Below, piece after piece: positions 1-11,689 of a DNA stretch of 64,000 nucleotides. How positions within the stretch are numbered: position 1 is the stretch's first letter; the number at the start of each line of letters is the position of its first letter. Origin of the DNA: Tetracentron sinense (Eukaryota; Streptophyta; Magnoliopsida; Trochodendrales; Trochodendraceae). The notes under the pieces were generated by a model, which saw only the letters and a program-made list of their open reading frames with translations, searched no databases and was not told the DNA's origin. The translations under genes and the position numbers were made by a program. The stretch spans positions 31,442,441-31,506,440 of the forward strand of contig CM026568.1 of the NCBI GenBank assembly GCA_015143295.1, written 5' to 3'.

Positions 1-459
1 TCTTTGTATATTCGTGTTTATTGTGGATTAGAATTATCATATAATTTCGCAATTATCTTTATTGAGTTGAACTGTGAACTTTTATATTCATTTTTTGGTT
101 GTTGAAATTTAAAGTTATGAATATAGTTATGGTTGTTTCTTCTTTTCTAATTGTTGGTTGGTTTAGATTTTTCATTTTTGTTCTTGTTGATTTAATTTCT
201 CTGAACTATTTTATCTGGTTCATTTCTCATGTGTGATCTTGAATTTCTCTGCGTTTGGTTCTAATACGACTATATTCGACTTTTATTGCCCGTTTTCTTG
301 CTTAAATTTTAGTCTCAACTATCTTTTTTTTTTGGTTTGAATTATGAACTTTTTCGGGGCAATATTGGTTTATGAGCTGCATATCTCTTAATAGAAAAGG
401 AAGATTTCATGAATTTACAGTGAGAATTCATAACTTTTTTGGGGTTATTTTTTTCTCAG
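1..459 (+). other. intron sequence upstream of first visible PP2A-B55 exon
   Basis: T-rich sequence with no recognisable coding exon. It ends in a pyrimidine-rich tract and the acceptor TTTTCTCAG at 451-459, directly before the first B55 exon. The open stretch from 372 runs through the acceptor and is intronic. The exon for the B55 N-terminus (about 40 residues) must lie to the left of the window. Confidence 0.7.
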
Positions 460-3400
460 TTGACATTATATCTGCAATTGAGTTTGAGAAGAGAGGTGAT
501 TATCTTGCCACTGGAGATCGAGGTGGCCGTGTTGTGATTTTCGAAAGGACAGATGGGAAAGAGGTAAGCATCATACCCCCCATTTTGTATTTCTATAAAC
601 ATAATTGATAAGTTTCACTATGGCCATCTTGAGCTGTTGTATGGCTGCGAGCTGTAATGATCGTTTTGCATTGATGTAGAATAGGTTGGGTTTGTGATTT
701 TGTTTATCCTAAGTTACTGGATTCTTGGAATTTTAATCAGAATCATACCCGAAATGAGTTGGAGCATTTGGATTATGCTTCCAGGGTGCATCCCGTATAT
801 CATTACAAGACTGAGTTTCAGAGCCATGAGCCTGAGGTATGTCTTGTATTTGGCTGCATGGCATCTAGAAGACATGGTTTGCCTATTTCCAATCATCTAT
901 TGCATATATTTGCATTCACAATGTGCATTGCAGTTCCTCATGGTGCTATTATTTCTATAGTTTGATTATCTGAAGAGTTTGGAAATTGAAGAAAAGATCA
1001 ACAAAGTAAGATGGTGTGCAACGCCTAATGGGTCATTGTTTATCCTTTCAACGAATGATAAGACGATTAAACTATGGAAGGTAATGATTTTTCAAACAAA
1101 TAACTCTAAGTCTCCAATTCCAAATGCATCTCCTTGAGTCATTTGTTTGTCCAGTTTGAAGGGATCCCTTTAGCCAAATATCTTTAAATGCTGCATCAAG
1201 GTAATCCATATTCCGTACGTACACTCTCTTATTCTTCATGTGGTTTTGGAAGCCAGATTAAGGAACAGAAAGTTAAGAAAGTCAAAGAAATGGACCTAAA
1301 TCCATTTGTATGTTCTGAAAATGTGCTGCTGTCTGAAAAGAGTTTCATGACTGGGCAACAACAACAATCTGTTGCTAATGGTTATCGTCTGGAGTGGAGA
1401 AATAAAATGACAAAGGACATGTCCCCATCATCTAAGGAAGGAATTACCAAGGTAAGTTTTTACGGGTTGTGGAAAAGTTTCAAGAACTCCTTTATTATTA
1501 GCACTGTTTCTCAGGTGTAGATATTTTGCTAAGAATGTAGACAAGATTATTGTACCATTTTGTTCTATAACCAGATAGCCGATGTTGGAGACAGTGCTCC
1601 TGCAAGATGTCGGAAAGTGTACACTCATGCTCATGATTTTAACATTAACTCTATCTCAAATAATAGGTGAAGTTCATAACTTCTATTTTCTCTTATTTTT
1701 GAATTTCTTTTTAACTCAAATCTACTGCTTTATTCCCTTCAGTTCAAAAAGTTGGTACATAAATGGACAGTTTACTCTTAGTTCGCATTATTATGCAAAG
1801 GCAGAGTTTTTTTTTCATGCAATCACGTTTGCTTTTCTCCATATTGGACAAACAAGAAATTCAAGTTTTATAGTTTTGGATTTTAAAAATAAAATGCTGC
1901 TGCTTCTAACAAGATAATCTGGTTTGATATTCCTTGTACAGTGATGGTGAGACATTTGTTTCTGCCGATGACCTTAGGATAAACTTGTGGAACCTGGAGA
2001 TAAGTGATCAATGTTTCAATATCATTGACATGAAGCCATCCAACATGGAGGACCTCACAGGTGATTCATTGAGATCCTCCATTATTTGTTTTCATTGAAT
2101 CTTCATGCTAGATTTGCAGTCCACATTATCTATTTAGGATCGTAACATACCACCACACTTCCGCAGTCGACGTCCTCGGCGACTCTCACTCTAGGTAGCT
2201 TTCACTCTAGCAACATGCAGCCCTTTTCCCTTCTTGGGACAGCTCACACTCTGCTCTAGGTAGCCCTCTCCATCAAGGATGAGGGGGTTGCTAATCTTTT
2301 GGCATAGTGTGGGTTGTGCTGTTGGCTAGATAGTTTATGTGTTAGAAAGCTAGAATCTTGCCTATGGTTTGTCTTATTTATGTTTCAATTCACTATTTTT
2401 GTGACTCTGCATGCTTTTTGGTACTGTCTCCTCATTTATGAAATTACTTTTACGGGAAAAAAACTAAACAAAGTATGAAAGCATGGAAATCTATGTCCTA
2501 TTTTACTTTAAAATTATGAAAATGCAGAAAAAAATCAAGGTTCTAGGCCAAGAAATTTTCATTTGGGGGCTGAAATACATGTATCAAGAAAATTATTTGA
2601 TTTGGGGATATGGGGCCTGGGGGTTCGAGGGCTAGCACTCGAGATTTATTTTGGAGTAATCGGTCCATTGTGGTCATAAAATTCGATAATGTTACATTCC
2701 AATAAAGTTCCAGTAACAAGCCCTTATGAGAGAGCTATTATCTAAATAAAAGGGAAATAGATAGTGGACTGCGCATTCGGCTATGTAGTTGAATGTCGGT
2801 CTTCACTGGTCCACGCCCCCCCCCCTTTTAACACTCACCAACCGTGGTTAAGATTCACACCCCTAGGGTTCATCCATCCAACCTTGATTTTTAAAAAAAT
2901 ATTAACCTTTTTTTTTATCGGTTATTTTTAAAGATTCTTAACCGTAATTAAGTTAATCATGTTAAATGGAGTGTTAAAAGAGACATGTGGACCGGCATTC
3001 AGCTATCTAGTTGAATGCGTAGTCCGCTAATCATTGTTCTAAATAAAATTAACTACTGCTCTAAATAAAATTAATTATATTTTTAATTTTTTATATTATA
3101 CATATACAAAAAATTACAAAATTTTGAAAGGGCCAAACTTCCCACATAGTCAACTTACTAAAGTTTTTTTTTTTGGGAGGGGGGGCACAATATATAGATA
3201 AAAGTAAAAATATATTTTAAAATATCTTTTACTACTACTTAATAAAAAATAAAAAAAATTGGGGGGCCATGGCTTTCTCTCACCCCATGGCTCCACCCCT
3301 GCTAAAGGTGTTTTCCTCTCTATTTTTATCAGGAGCCTCAATTTGGCTGAACGCATCAAAGGGGATGGAATTAGGAAAGGGGTTGGTTGTCTAATTTAAG

Positions 3401-6400
3401 GCTCATTTAAAATAAACACTAAGGAAAATAGGCGATTCTAAGCCCAAAAATGTTTCTTGCCTTCCTTCTTTCATAAGAAGCTCCAAATTAGAGAAACAAA
3501 TCAAAGAAAGTCCAAACTACCTCGGGAGTGTGATTGGTTTTCTATTCTATCTAAATGCTTGTGACAAAATAAAGAGAAAAAGAAGGGTTAGAAGATCAAA
3601 GTACTTGAATTAAAAGAAATTTTAAATATATATAGACTCACCTATTGTTGTTGACCCTCCTTTCATACTCCTTCCTTCTTTTTCTCTTTCTTCCTTCAAC
3701 TCCTCCTTCCAAGGCTTGGAAAAAATGAGAGGGATTAGTTTTTTTGGTTCATGTGGACAAAGTACCAAAAATGTATATGGCTCCACCCAGAGGTTTTGCA
3801 CTCCTGTAGCCTAATCCAATGAGGTTGAATTTGCGCGTGGAATGTCAAACGGATTGATGTGGGTTTCTGGCCGTCCAAAAAAGAAACTAATTGGCCTGGT
3901 GGGGCCATGTTTATGGATCAACGCTTTGAATATCCTTAAATTAATCACATCCGGGACAGGTTGGGCCGTTGGTCCTAGTGCAGTCATGTTCATGCATGCA
4001 ATTAAATACCATGTTTAAAAGATATTTAACTACACCTGGCCCCTCTTTATTTTATTTTCAAAAAGGCAATGTTACACATATATAATACGTAATTTTGTTT
4101 CCAAAAGTGCAATATTACACGTATTAATATTCATGACCCTCTTGATTTTATTTCCAAAAATGCAATATTACACATTTAATACATTCTTGACTCTTTTCAT
4201 ATTTCCAAAAATAGAATATTGTGCATGTAGTATATTAATTACCTTATCACATGGCATGCCTTTGATTTAAGTTCCTCTATAAATTAGCCCCATTGGGTCA
4301 ATGTACTCAACTGTTTTGCAGCTTTTGGTTGCTTCTGTTATAAACCTTGTCATAAGATGTCTTGTTCTTTTTTCTCTTTCTTTCCCCTCATCTGTTGGAT
4401 TTAAGTCCATACTCTCTCCCTCTGTTTAGGTTGATTCAATACTTTCAATTTCTCTCAATGTGCATATTGATTCGATTTTACCATCAAATAGTCGACGGAT
4501 ATGAGAGTCGGATTAGTGATCTACCAAATCAACATCATTTTTTTCATTTAGTTACTCTTTAGATTAGATTTTTCTTTTGTTGCAAAAAGCGTCCATGCCA
4601 GTGATTTTGTATTTAGTATTACCATTGGGTTCAATTAATAAAGTGTTCTTTATATTAAAGATAGAACTTTTCTTCCAAAAATGGGCAACAGGGGACGCTG
4701 TTGTGCTGCACCCAGCTGGTGGAGATTCTGCCACATCATTGAAAAGCTGCCATTCAGTCTGATGTGACAGTGAATGCAGGTGTTGTCAGTGATGTGGCAG
4801 AATCTCCAATTCGTCTTGGTGGTAGCGCAACAGTTTCTGCTGCTGCCCATCCTTTATCATGGTGTGGAGTGTGAAATCAGAAATGACGTCTTCACTCTCT
4901 CTCCTTTAATTGGCAATTATCGCTCATACCTGTTTCTGTGGTCTGCATTCGATTTTCAGATGTTTTTGATTACATAATCAGAAAGGAAAAGAAATGCCTT
5001 TTAAGAAAATCTAAAATGCAAAAACAAAAGGAACAATTCATTCAGCAAACAAATCCATATGAAACCCTGAAAATAACCTCTCCTACCCTAGATCAACAAG
5101 CTCCTTGATCGTCGCTACAACCAAACCCTCACAGTCCTCTTTCTTTGCTTCACCTTCTGAACGATATATATTACCCATCCAGCTTCCAAATCAGGCAAGT
5201 AGAGGTGCTTTGTTGCTGTATCCATCCAGTCTCTCCAAACCACCCTCAGATCGGAGATCCTTCAAGATACTCCTCTTGACCTCCGACGTAGCTCTCTTTC
5301 ATGGATTACAGCTGCCATGTTAAAACTAAGTTGATGAGCTGAACTGTAATCAACCAAGATAGCAGAGCTGACCACAGATGCACTAAGTAAAAGTCATCCT
5401 AGTGTCACTAGTAAGCTGTGCTAACTTCTAATTCTTAGAGAAGTTTAGTGAAAAGAACTCGTAATGATTTCACTTGAAATTCGCTGCACTGCCTCTTAGC
5501 TTTCCTCTATATAAAACCCAAACCCAGAAGCTTATCTGGCTTTATATGATTCATATATAAAAGAGGGAGATAGAAAGAGACCTTGAATTGGTGGTCAAAA
5601 ATCAGAGATGCACACCGAGAAATCTCAACACAATAAGGCTTACAATTTTGTGAGTCAGGGCGAACTGTAGACGACCACAAAAAAGAATCCAGCTGCTGGA
5701 TCAAGCTGAAATATAATCAACCAAGATAGCAGAGCTGACCACAGATGCACTAAGTAAAAGTCATCCTAGTGTCACTAGTAAGCTGTGCTAACTTCTAATT
5801 CTTAGAGAAGTTTAGTGAAAAGAACTCGTAATGATTTCAATTGAAATTCGTTGCACTGCCTCTTAGCTTTCCTCTATATAATACCCAAACCCAGAAGCTT
5901 ATCTGCCTTTCTATGATTCAAATAAAAGAGGGACATAGAAAGAGACCTTGAATGGGTGGTCAAAAATCAGAGATGCACACCGAGAAATCTCAACACAATA
6001 AGGCTTACAATTTTGTGAGTCAGGGCGAATTTTAGACGACCACAAAAAAGAATCCAGCTGCTGGATCAAGCTGGGGTGCGTCGAGATTCCTTTTGTCCCT
6101 ACCCCAAGCCTAGCTATTAATAAGAGTTGGGATTCTAAGTCTGGCACGAGCTAACAATGGGCTAGAAAAATTTACAGAAAGCCCAACTTATGATTATCTT
6201 AAAATAATTAAATATGAACAGGAGCTCCGGTTCAAGAGACAACCAGAGCTCCCCAAAATATGTTTAATGATGAGTACATTGGGAATTACAGGAAATTCAG
6301 TAGAAAGAAATGCCCTTCTTTTCTCTATGTAATTGCCCATATATCCTTGTCATTAGGAATATTTTGGGGAGCTCCGGTTATCTCATGAACAGGAGACCCT

Positions 6401-9400
6401 ATTCATATTTAAACTCTTATCTAAAAATCTTAATCTAGACAGTTCAAGGCTATTGAAGCTCAAAAGTTTCATACAGAAAATCAGTATGTCATCAAACCCA
6501 AGCTAGTTTGGTGTTCTTTATATCTCTAAGTCATACCTGGTTGTTTTCTCCATCGGCTACCTTGTCCTAATGGATGTGCAAATTTTCATTCAGAGGTGAT
6601 AACGTCAGCTGAATTCCATCCAGTTTACTGTAATCTCCTAGCGTACAGCAGCTCAAGAGGTTTTATTCGGCTAGTTGACATGCGTCAATCGGCATTGTGC
6701 GATCAACATGCAAGGATGTGAGTCTTAGCTCCTCTTTTATGACCCTTATTATTGCCAGGGTGGTCACATATTTATATCGTTTCATTAGTCTAGATACAGT
6801 GACTTCTAGTTCTATGTTATTATATACTATTAAAAATGGATCGTGGAAGTGCTCATAACTTGTTAATGTGAACTTTGTGTATACAGATTTCAAGATGGTG
6901 AAGCCCATGGATCTAAATCATTTTTTACCGAGATAATCGCTTCTATATCTGGCATTAAGTTTGCGAGTGATGGAAGACACATCTTAAGTCGTGATTACAT
7001 GAATCTAAAGGTCTTCAAGCTATTACATTGAGCATGAAATAACTGATTTCATCTTTCTTTGCCCAATTTTTTTCTTTTATATTTTGACATTTCTCCTCCA
7101 TAAACCAGGGAAGATTAAATTAAAAATTATACTCAGTCATGTATTTGAGTTTATAGTGCTAGATCTGCGAGCATGTTTCTCTTAGAAAGATAGATTCTGT
7201 TTTCATTTTGCTTAGATATGATGTTGTTATATCTAAAGAAATATAGTAATAGTAATAAAAATAACAATAATAACAATGTGCTCAAGTCCCAGGGTAGAGG
7301 GGGTTGCAAAACCTTTGGATTGGATTGTTCTATTTCTATATACTAGAAAAGATTATTTTCAGTCATTTTTTTCGAAAAGTTTTTCTTGTTCTTTTATTGA
7401 TCTTTAATGGAATTCTCTGTTTACTGAGAAATAATAATAATAAGAATAAGATTTTCTTCTTTTGGAAAAATACACACATTTTCGTTGTCCTAGTTCTTTG
7501 GGCCTTGCCTATACTTTAGTGGCACATCAGCCCATGTTAATTTTTCTGGATTGGTATATTTGTCTTGGTGCATGCTATCTCTTTACTCCTTAATGCTATC
7601 ATTTTGCCTTTATGCATAAATGTTATTGTCAACAAGGAAAAGACAAATGATCTTCCTCCATATTTTCCGCTTCAAGTGTAATATTATATTCATGGTTATC
7701 CCATCTCGTGATATTCATTCTGTATGATCAGTGTCTCATCTGCTTCTGCCCTAGCAAGGAACCATGAACTCAACAATCATTTAGATTTATACTAACGAGA
7801 CCCTTTTATCCCTTGTTGTAGTTGTGGGATTTGCATATGGAATCTTCTCCTGTTGCAATTTTTAAGATTCATGAACACCTCCGCCCTAAGGTAAGATCTC
7901 CGTTTCTTTCTCACAATAATCGCCAGGACCGTATAAACTGATTGATGGTCAGATGTGAAGTGGGTGGTTATGTGTTGAATTGCCTTTTCCAGGAACATGC
8001 ATGAAAATATCTATTTCAGACGAATAAAATAGAAAATATAATAACTCGAGAGACACCCCCATCACTTGCATCTTATAGTTTCTATCCATTTTAATTTCCA
8101 TGCACTTAACTGTAGAAACAAGCAAAAGCCAAGGGAATCTATCCTACCCTCATATATAACATGAGCTCACCTAAGTCCATCTTTATCGCTGGAAGAGTTG
8201 GTGAAAGGTTTCCCCAGTTAGTATAGTGGGGATTGATTTGCATCTGCTCATTCTTCTGGTTGGATTCACTGAGGTAAGGAGGTTTAACCTGAAGTCGACC
8301 TTAGCTCAGCGGAAAGAGCAGAGGACTGATCCTCTAGGTCGCTGGTTCAATTCCGGCAGGTCGAATGATCCAATTCTGATAGGAAACTCTAGCCTTTGTA
8401 CCTCATGAGTCTTCAAATACTGGAAGTGTCCCTGCAACTTCCTTTATTCCCGGAATTTATGCTGAGCCGTTTGAACCATAAACCTTGAATGCTGATTCAC
8501 TTCCATTGATAAAAATCCTTAACCTAGTTCCTGTAGAATGGTTATTTGTATTATGCCCTATCCCAACTAGAACAAGTAATATGTGCTCCAGTCCAGCTGT
8601 AAGTATATGATTTGTTTTCCTTTTCCTTTCCCTTTTCTAATATGTAGAAGTTTGTGATCAGAGATTTCAACAAGGAGCACGTAGTTCTTATGCATGCCCA
8701 GGTCCGACTGAAGCTGACAACTAACCTTGTGGTTTCTGCAGTTGTGTGATTTATACAATAACGACACCATTTTTGACAAATTTGAGTGCTGCCTTAGTGG
8801 AGATGGTCTTCATTTTGCGACTGGATCTTATAGGTTTGTCCTTCATATAGATATCAACTTTAGGTGCATGTTAACTCAAGGAAGTGGCTGCCGATCGCCT
8901 AGTTTTTCTTGCATTTGCCCTACATTGCATCTGTTGTGACTCATGCTTTTCTGTGTATTTGATTTAGTAATCTTTTTCGAGTTTTCTCCCATGGGGATGG
9001 AAACGAAGAAGGAATCACACTGGAAGCTAGCAAAACCCCTAACAGGTATGCTTTTTATTTCCATTTTACCTTTAGATATACTCCATAAAAACATAAAACT
9101 ATAGAAAATTGGATCTCAATATAGGGGGATTGGACAAAGAATCTGTGATTTGATTAGTAGATGAAATTTTTTTGAAGGGAGAATAAAAAAGGATTAACTT
9201 TCTAGCTGCACCAATCATGACCGACTTGCAAGTCTGACTCAAAAGATTTATTAAACTGTCAATGCCCTTACTATACTCCCTTGCGTGGAGACAAACATGA
9301 GGCTAACTGGCTAGGATCAAATATCATACTTAAAACACTACAGAGTCTACAACCATCTGGTAAAGTTGCTCGCCTATGCAGACTGTCCAATCTATGGACC

Positions 9401-10070
9401 TGCATCTAGGAAACCTCTTCGAATTGGATGAGTGTAACCCTCAGACAATTGTAATCTTTTAGGAAGTGAAAAAGAATACAAAAAATGGTTTAGAAATTAG
9501 TCCATTACTGAATGGTAAGGACTTGGGAGTTAGGATAGTGTAATCGGGGTTGATTCTTGTGGCGAAATGATCTTCTAAGTAGCATTCACCTCATTGACTG
9601 GATGACTGAGATCCCCTTACATGTGAGCTGTCCACATGGACACAGGTAAGTACGTCACCATAGAATTTTACCGTTACAGTAGGATGCTTTGATGTATATG
9701 TTACTTATATGTAGCAAACTTCAATTATAATCTACAACCCTTAAACTCCAACCAGAAAGCTGCATCTCCAACCTGCTCCGAGGGCTAGACGGACATCACT
9801 AAGCAACCTGACTCGTGGGTACTATCGACAAGGTCAGAGTCTCTTAATTTTTGTTTTGACCCCTCTCACTTCTGATTTACTCTCACTTTCATCCCAGTTT
9901 CAGACTTCTCAACTGTTTCTCCCAACTTCACAGGGCATGAGAACTCGAATTCAGACAGTAATGGAGTTCCTTGTGAATTGGCCTCCAAGCTACTATATCT
10001 GGCATGGCATCCAACAGAGAGCTTCATTGCTTGTGCTGCAGCCAATAGCTTGTACATGTATTATGCGTAG
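460..10070 (+). CDS. PP2A 55-kDa regulatory subunit B (B55), 13 exons, N-terminus outside window
   Basis: Regulatory B55 subunit of protein phosphatase 2A. It forms a seven-bladed WD-repeat propeller that selects substrates for the PP2A A/C core in cytosol and nucleus. Exons: 460-563, 741-836, 961-1080, 1257-1451, 1575-1666, 1942-2060, 6594-6717, 6887-7010, 7822-7890, 8742-8833, 8968-9045, 9756-9832, 9934-10070. All junctions are GT-AG and all phases fit, giving 474 residues and a TAG stop at 10068-10070. Family hallmarks in order: [121 protein letters not shown], and the terminal [13 protein letters not shown]. Exon 1257-1451 is the most divergent, as this loop usually is. One intron (2061-6593) is swollen to 4.5 kb by repeats. 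The gene looks functional; the only incompleteness is the missing 5' exon. Confidence 0.95.
2061..2762 (+). other. left part of the large B55 intron; possible retroposon tail
   Basis: No coding exon seen. A GC-richer block around 2155-2330 runs into T-rich sequence ending in TTACGGGAAAAAAAC near 2450-2465, which resembles a degraded LINE or SINE 3' end. I could not find a convincing target duplication. Confidence 0.35.
2763..3028. mobile_element. MITE with ~40-bp inverted ends
   Basis: The left end (AGTGGACTGCGCATTCGGCT onward) matches the reverse complement of the right end (3' end GCGTAGTCCGCT) over about 40 bp with a few mismatches. The interior carries the TTAACCRYGGTTAA-type motif and a poly-C run at 2816-2824. 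It is non-coding and ~266 bp long. It belongs to the dispersed family that recurs near 13.0-13.8, 15.2, 18.1-18.4, 25.5, 61.1 and 63.2-64.0 kb. The target duplication is not clear. Confidence 0.65.
3029..4054. other. non-coding intron stretch, no gene recognised
   Basis: AT-rich intron sequence of the B55 gene. It has a short direct repeat (CTCTAAATAAAATTAA, near 3037-3075) and a G-rich block with CCATGGCTTTCTC/CCATGGCTCC repeats near 3262-3300. I see no exon or recognisable transposon protein. Confidence 0.5.
4055..4330 (+). repeat. ~60-70-bp imperfect tandem repeats followed by a TATA-like box
   Basis: Three to four imperfect copies of a unit containing TTTCCAAAAATGCAATATTACAC run from about 4055 to 4230. 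About 45 bp further on is CTCTATAAATTAGCCCC (about 4275-4291), a good plant TATA-like sequence. Repeats ahead of a TATA box suggest a promoter from an inserted element (LTR-like), but I cannot find element ends, so this is an inference. Confidence 0.45.
4683..4849. mobile_element. fold-back MITE
   Basis: The ~60-bp left arm starts GGGCAACAGGGGACGCTGTT. It is matched by the reverse complement of the right arm, which ends TGTTGCGCTACCACC-like and GGGCAGCAGCAG on the opposite strand. The motif GGAGATTCTGCCACATCA is shared exactly by both arms, and the loop is about 40 bp. It is non-coding. No clear target duplication was found. Confidence 0.65.
5340..6073. repeat. tandem duplication, two 367-bp copies
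   Basis: Two nearly identical head-to-tail copies with period 367 (ATCAACCAAGATAGCAGAGC at about 5349 and 5716), ending CTGGATCAAGCTG at about 5708 and 6073. Each copy contains TTTCCTCTATATAA, a TATA-like sequence (near 5501 and 5868). The copies differ by scattered substitutions and a short deletion around 5550 versus 5917. No protein is recognised. Located in the large B55 intron. Confidence 0.85.
6221..6403. mobile_element. MITE with ~40-bp inverted repeats
   Basis: The left arm GGAGCTCCGGTTCAAGAGAC continues to AGAGCTCCCCAAAATAT. It pairs with the right arm ATATTTTGGGGAGCTCCGGT running on to GAACAGGAGACC. It is ~180 bp, non-coding, and in the same B55 intron. The target duplication is not convincing. 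Confidence 0.6.
8296..8363 (+). pseudogene. tRNA-Tyr-like pseudogene with shortened anticodon loop
   Basis: The sequence has the layout of plant nuclear tRNA-Tyr: acceptor CGACCTT pairing with CAGGTCG (one mismatch), A-box-like TTAGCTCAGCGG, and B-box GGTTCAATTCC. The anticodon arm is AGAGGA-CTGA-TCCTCT, a perfect 6-bp stem with only a 4-nt loop. The GTA anticodon and adjacent base expected in tRNA-Tyr are missing, so it cannot be a working tRNA. It lies in an intron of B55. It may be a dead tRNA copy or the head of a tRNA-derived SINE; no downstream poly(A) was found. Confidence 0.65.
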
Positions 10071-10497
10071 CACTGTACTTTTCATTTAGAGAGTGCCTAA
10101 AAAAAAGCATCTCAAATCAAATAAAAATTTAAATGGTTCTGGTCATTGGTTCAACCAGTGTTTCTCCTTCCACCCTAATTCTTAATACAAAATTTACACA
10201 ATTGGTGCATATGTGGGTAAAAAAAATATGGCATTTATCTAATAACTGGGTGATTCACTTAACACGGAAAGCTTTATGCCTAAAAAAAAGCATCCCAGAT
10301 CAAATAATAGCTGAAACTCTTCATATGAAATCTCTCTCATGATTATAATTGTAGTTCTCCCTCTATGTAAATGTTGTCCAATCATGAAGAGAAGAGATTT
10401 GAATATAGGGATTGTGTACTTGGTCCCTCTCTAAATGCATGGAAGGATCTTGGTGTAGAAATTCAGAGTTTTATTAGAGAATGCTATGGTAAGACTA
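10071..10497. other. B55 3' region with a direct repeat
   Basis: This is the likely 3' UTR and downstream sequence of B55. A ~30-bp direct repeat starting GCCTAAAAAAAAGCATC occurs near 10096 and 10277, about 180 bp apart, as if an insertion or local duplication occurred. No ORF is recognised. Confidence 0.5.
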
Positions 10498-10652
10498 TAT
10501 GTTAGTTTAGTTGGTAAAGTCTCTTGGCGTCCTACCAGAGACTTGGGATCGAAATCCACTTACATTAAGGTTAGGGGGGTTTATGGGAGAGGGAGGGCTA
10601 CCCCTCATTGCGTAGCCCATAGGTCCATGTGGCCTCGAATGAACCAAAAAAA
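10498..10652 (+). mobile_element. tRNA-derived SINE-like element
   Basis: Pol III promoter-like boxes are in order: A-box-like TAGTTTAGTTGGTAAAG at about 10503 and B-box-like GGGATCGAAATCC about 45 bp later. They are followed by a ~90-bp G/C-rich body and an A tail (CCAAAAAAAAAAGC, near 10645). Size and layout fit plant SINEs. Target duplications were not identified with certainty. Confidence 0.6.
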
Positions 10653-11128
10653 AAAGCATGCTTCAAAGCTATTTTTTTTTAAAAAATGACTGAAAGGCAT
10701 CAAATACCACCATTACTACTCATTACTACTGAATAATGCATGTGCACTGCTCTCAAGAATCATGGAGGCCATTTATATCCTGGCTTTTGTCAATCATATC
10801 TCACCACTGCATTTTGCCATTTGGTACTTTTCCACAGTGGGAGATGCTTTCAGTTCACATTTTACTCCACTTTCCAAAGAATAGAGGAGAGGTTGAAGGA
10901 GGGTTTGAGGGCAATTTGGCGACAATGGCAATCGTCTACAGTGTCACTCTTAGGACTTATTGCATAAGAGAAATGCTAGAGTAACCATGGTGGTACAAAT
11001 AGGTATAAAACGGGCTTCGTGGTGGCAGTAACCCCTTTCTGTTCGAGGCCCCAACCATATCACTGAGAGACTGCTCTGTCTAGCATGATCTCAGGACCTC
11101 CATCCAATGAAGGTTACGCCTCTCCGTC

Positions 11129-11440
11129 TGGGCTAGGGCTAGAGGCAGGAATGAGCCAGGATTTTCTTGTAGGAGGGTAAGCATGATTGATTGAAGATTT
11201 TAATAATTGCTTATGAATTTGGCGAGAATGATTAGGTGGGTATAAAGTATTTTGAGCTAGGAATTTGGTAAGAATGATTAGGTGGGTATAAAATATTTTT
11301 TGCTAGGGCTAGAGGCAAGAATGAGCCAAGATTTTCTTGTAGGAGGGTAAGCGATGATTGATTGAAAATCTTAGTAATTGCTTATGAATTTGATAAGAAT
11401 GATTAAGTGGGTATAAAATAGGGTGGTGATAGGCGCACCC
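11129..11440. repeat. imperfect tandem duplication (~175-bp unit)
   Basis: GCTAGGGCTAGAGGCAGGAA at about 11132 recurs as GCTAGGGCTAGAGGCAAGAA at about 11302. Both are followed by GAGCCA(A/G)GATTTTCTTGTAG and the AGAATGATTA(A/G)G.GGGTATAAA block, which itself is present three times. Non-coding. Confidence 0.75.
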
Positions 11441-11531
11441 TAATAAATTATTACCGCACCCCATTTTTTTTTTCTCATATTCCGTTTTCAAGTTTCTTAA
11501 TAGCCGCACCCCATCTTCTTCCTCATCTCAG

Positions 11532-11612
11532 TTTGGCATTGTGCGAAACGGTTGATGCAAAATCTGCAAAGGACTTCAAGGAAAAGATAGACGATGATTA
11601 TCGGGTGAACAT
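11532..11612 (+). pseudogene. isolated TM9SF (nonaspanin)-like exon
   Basis: An 81-bp segment bounded by an acceptor (CTCATCTCAG at 11522-11531) and a donor (GTAAGG at 11613). It translates to LALCETVDAKSAKDFKEKID followed by DDYRVNM. This resembles the luminal-domain segment of one plant TM9 superfamily subgroup (pattern AK.FKEKIDDEYRVNM, from family knowledge). No flanking TM9 exons are visible, so it is probably a captured or decayed gene fragment. Identification rests on one short exon. Confidence 0.5.
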
Positions 11613-11689
11613 GTAAGGAAGTCATTTGGGAATCTTAAACTTTAACTGATATACTGCTAACTTCCTTCAGAATCGCATTCCCGTGTAGA

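Noticed and set aside
372-608. Complete small ORF from 372
   Set aside because: It runs through a T-rich intron and a clear splice acceptor into a B55 exon; only 460-563 is conserved coding sequence.
694-960. Hydrophobic ORF from 694
   Set aside because: Shadow frame across a B55 exon and intron; the conserved exon 741-836 is in another frame.
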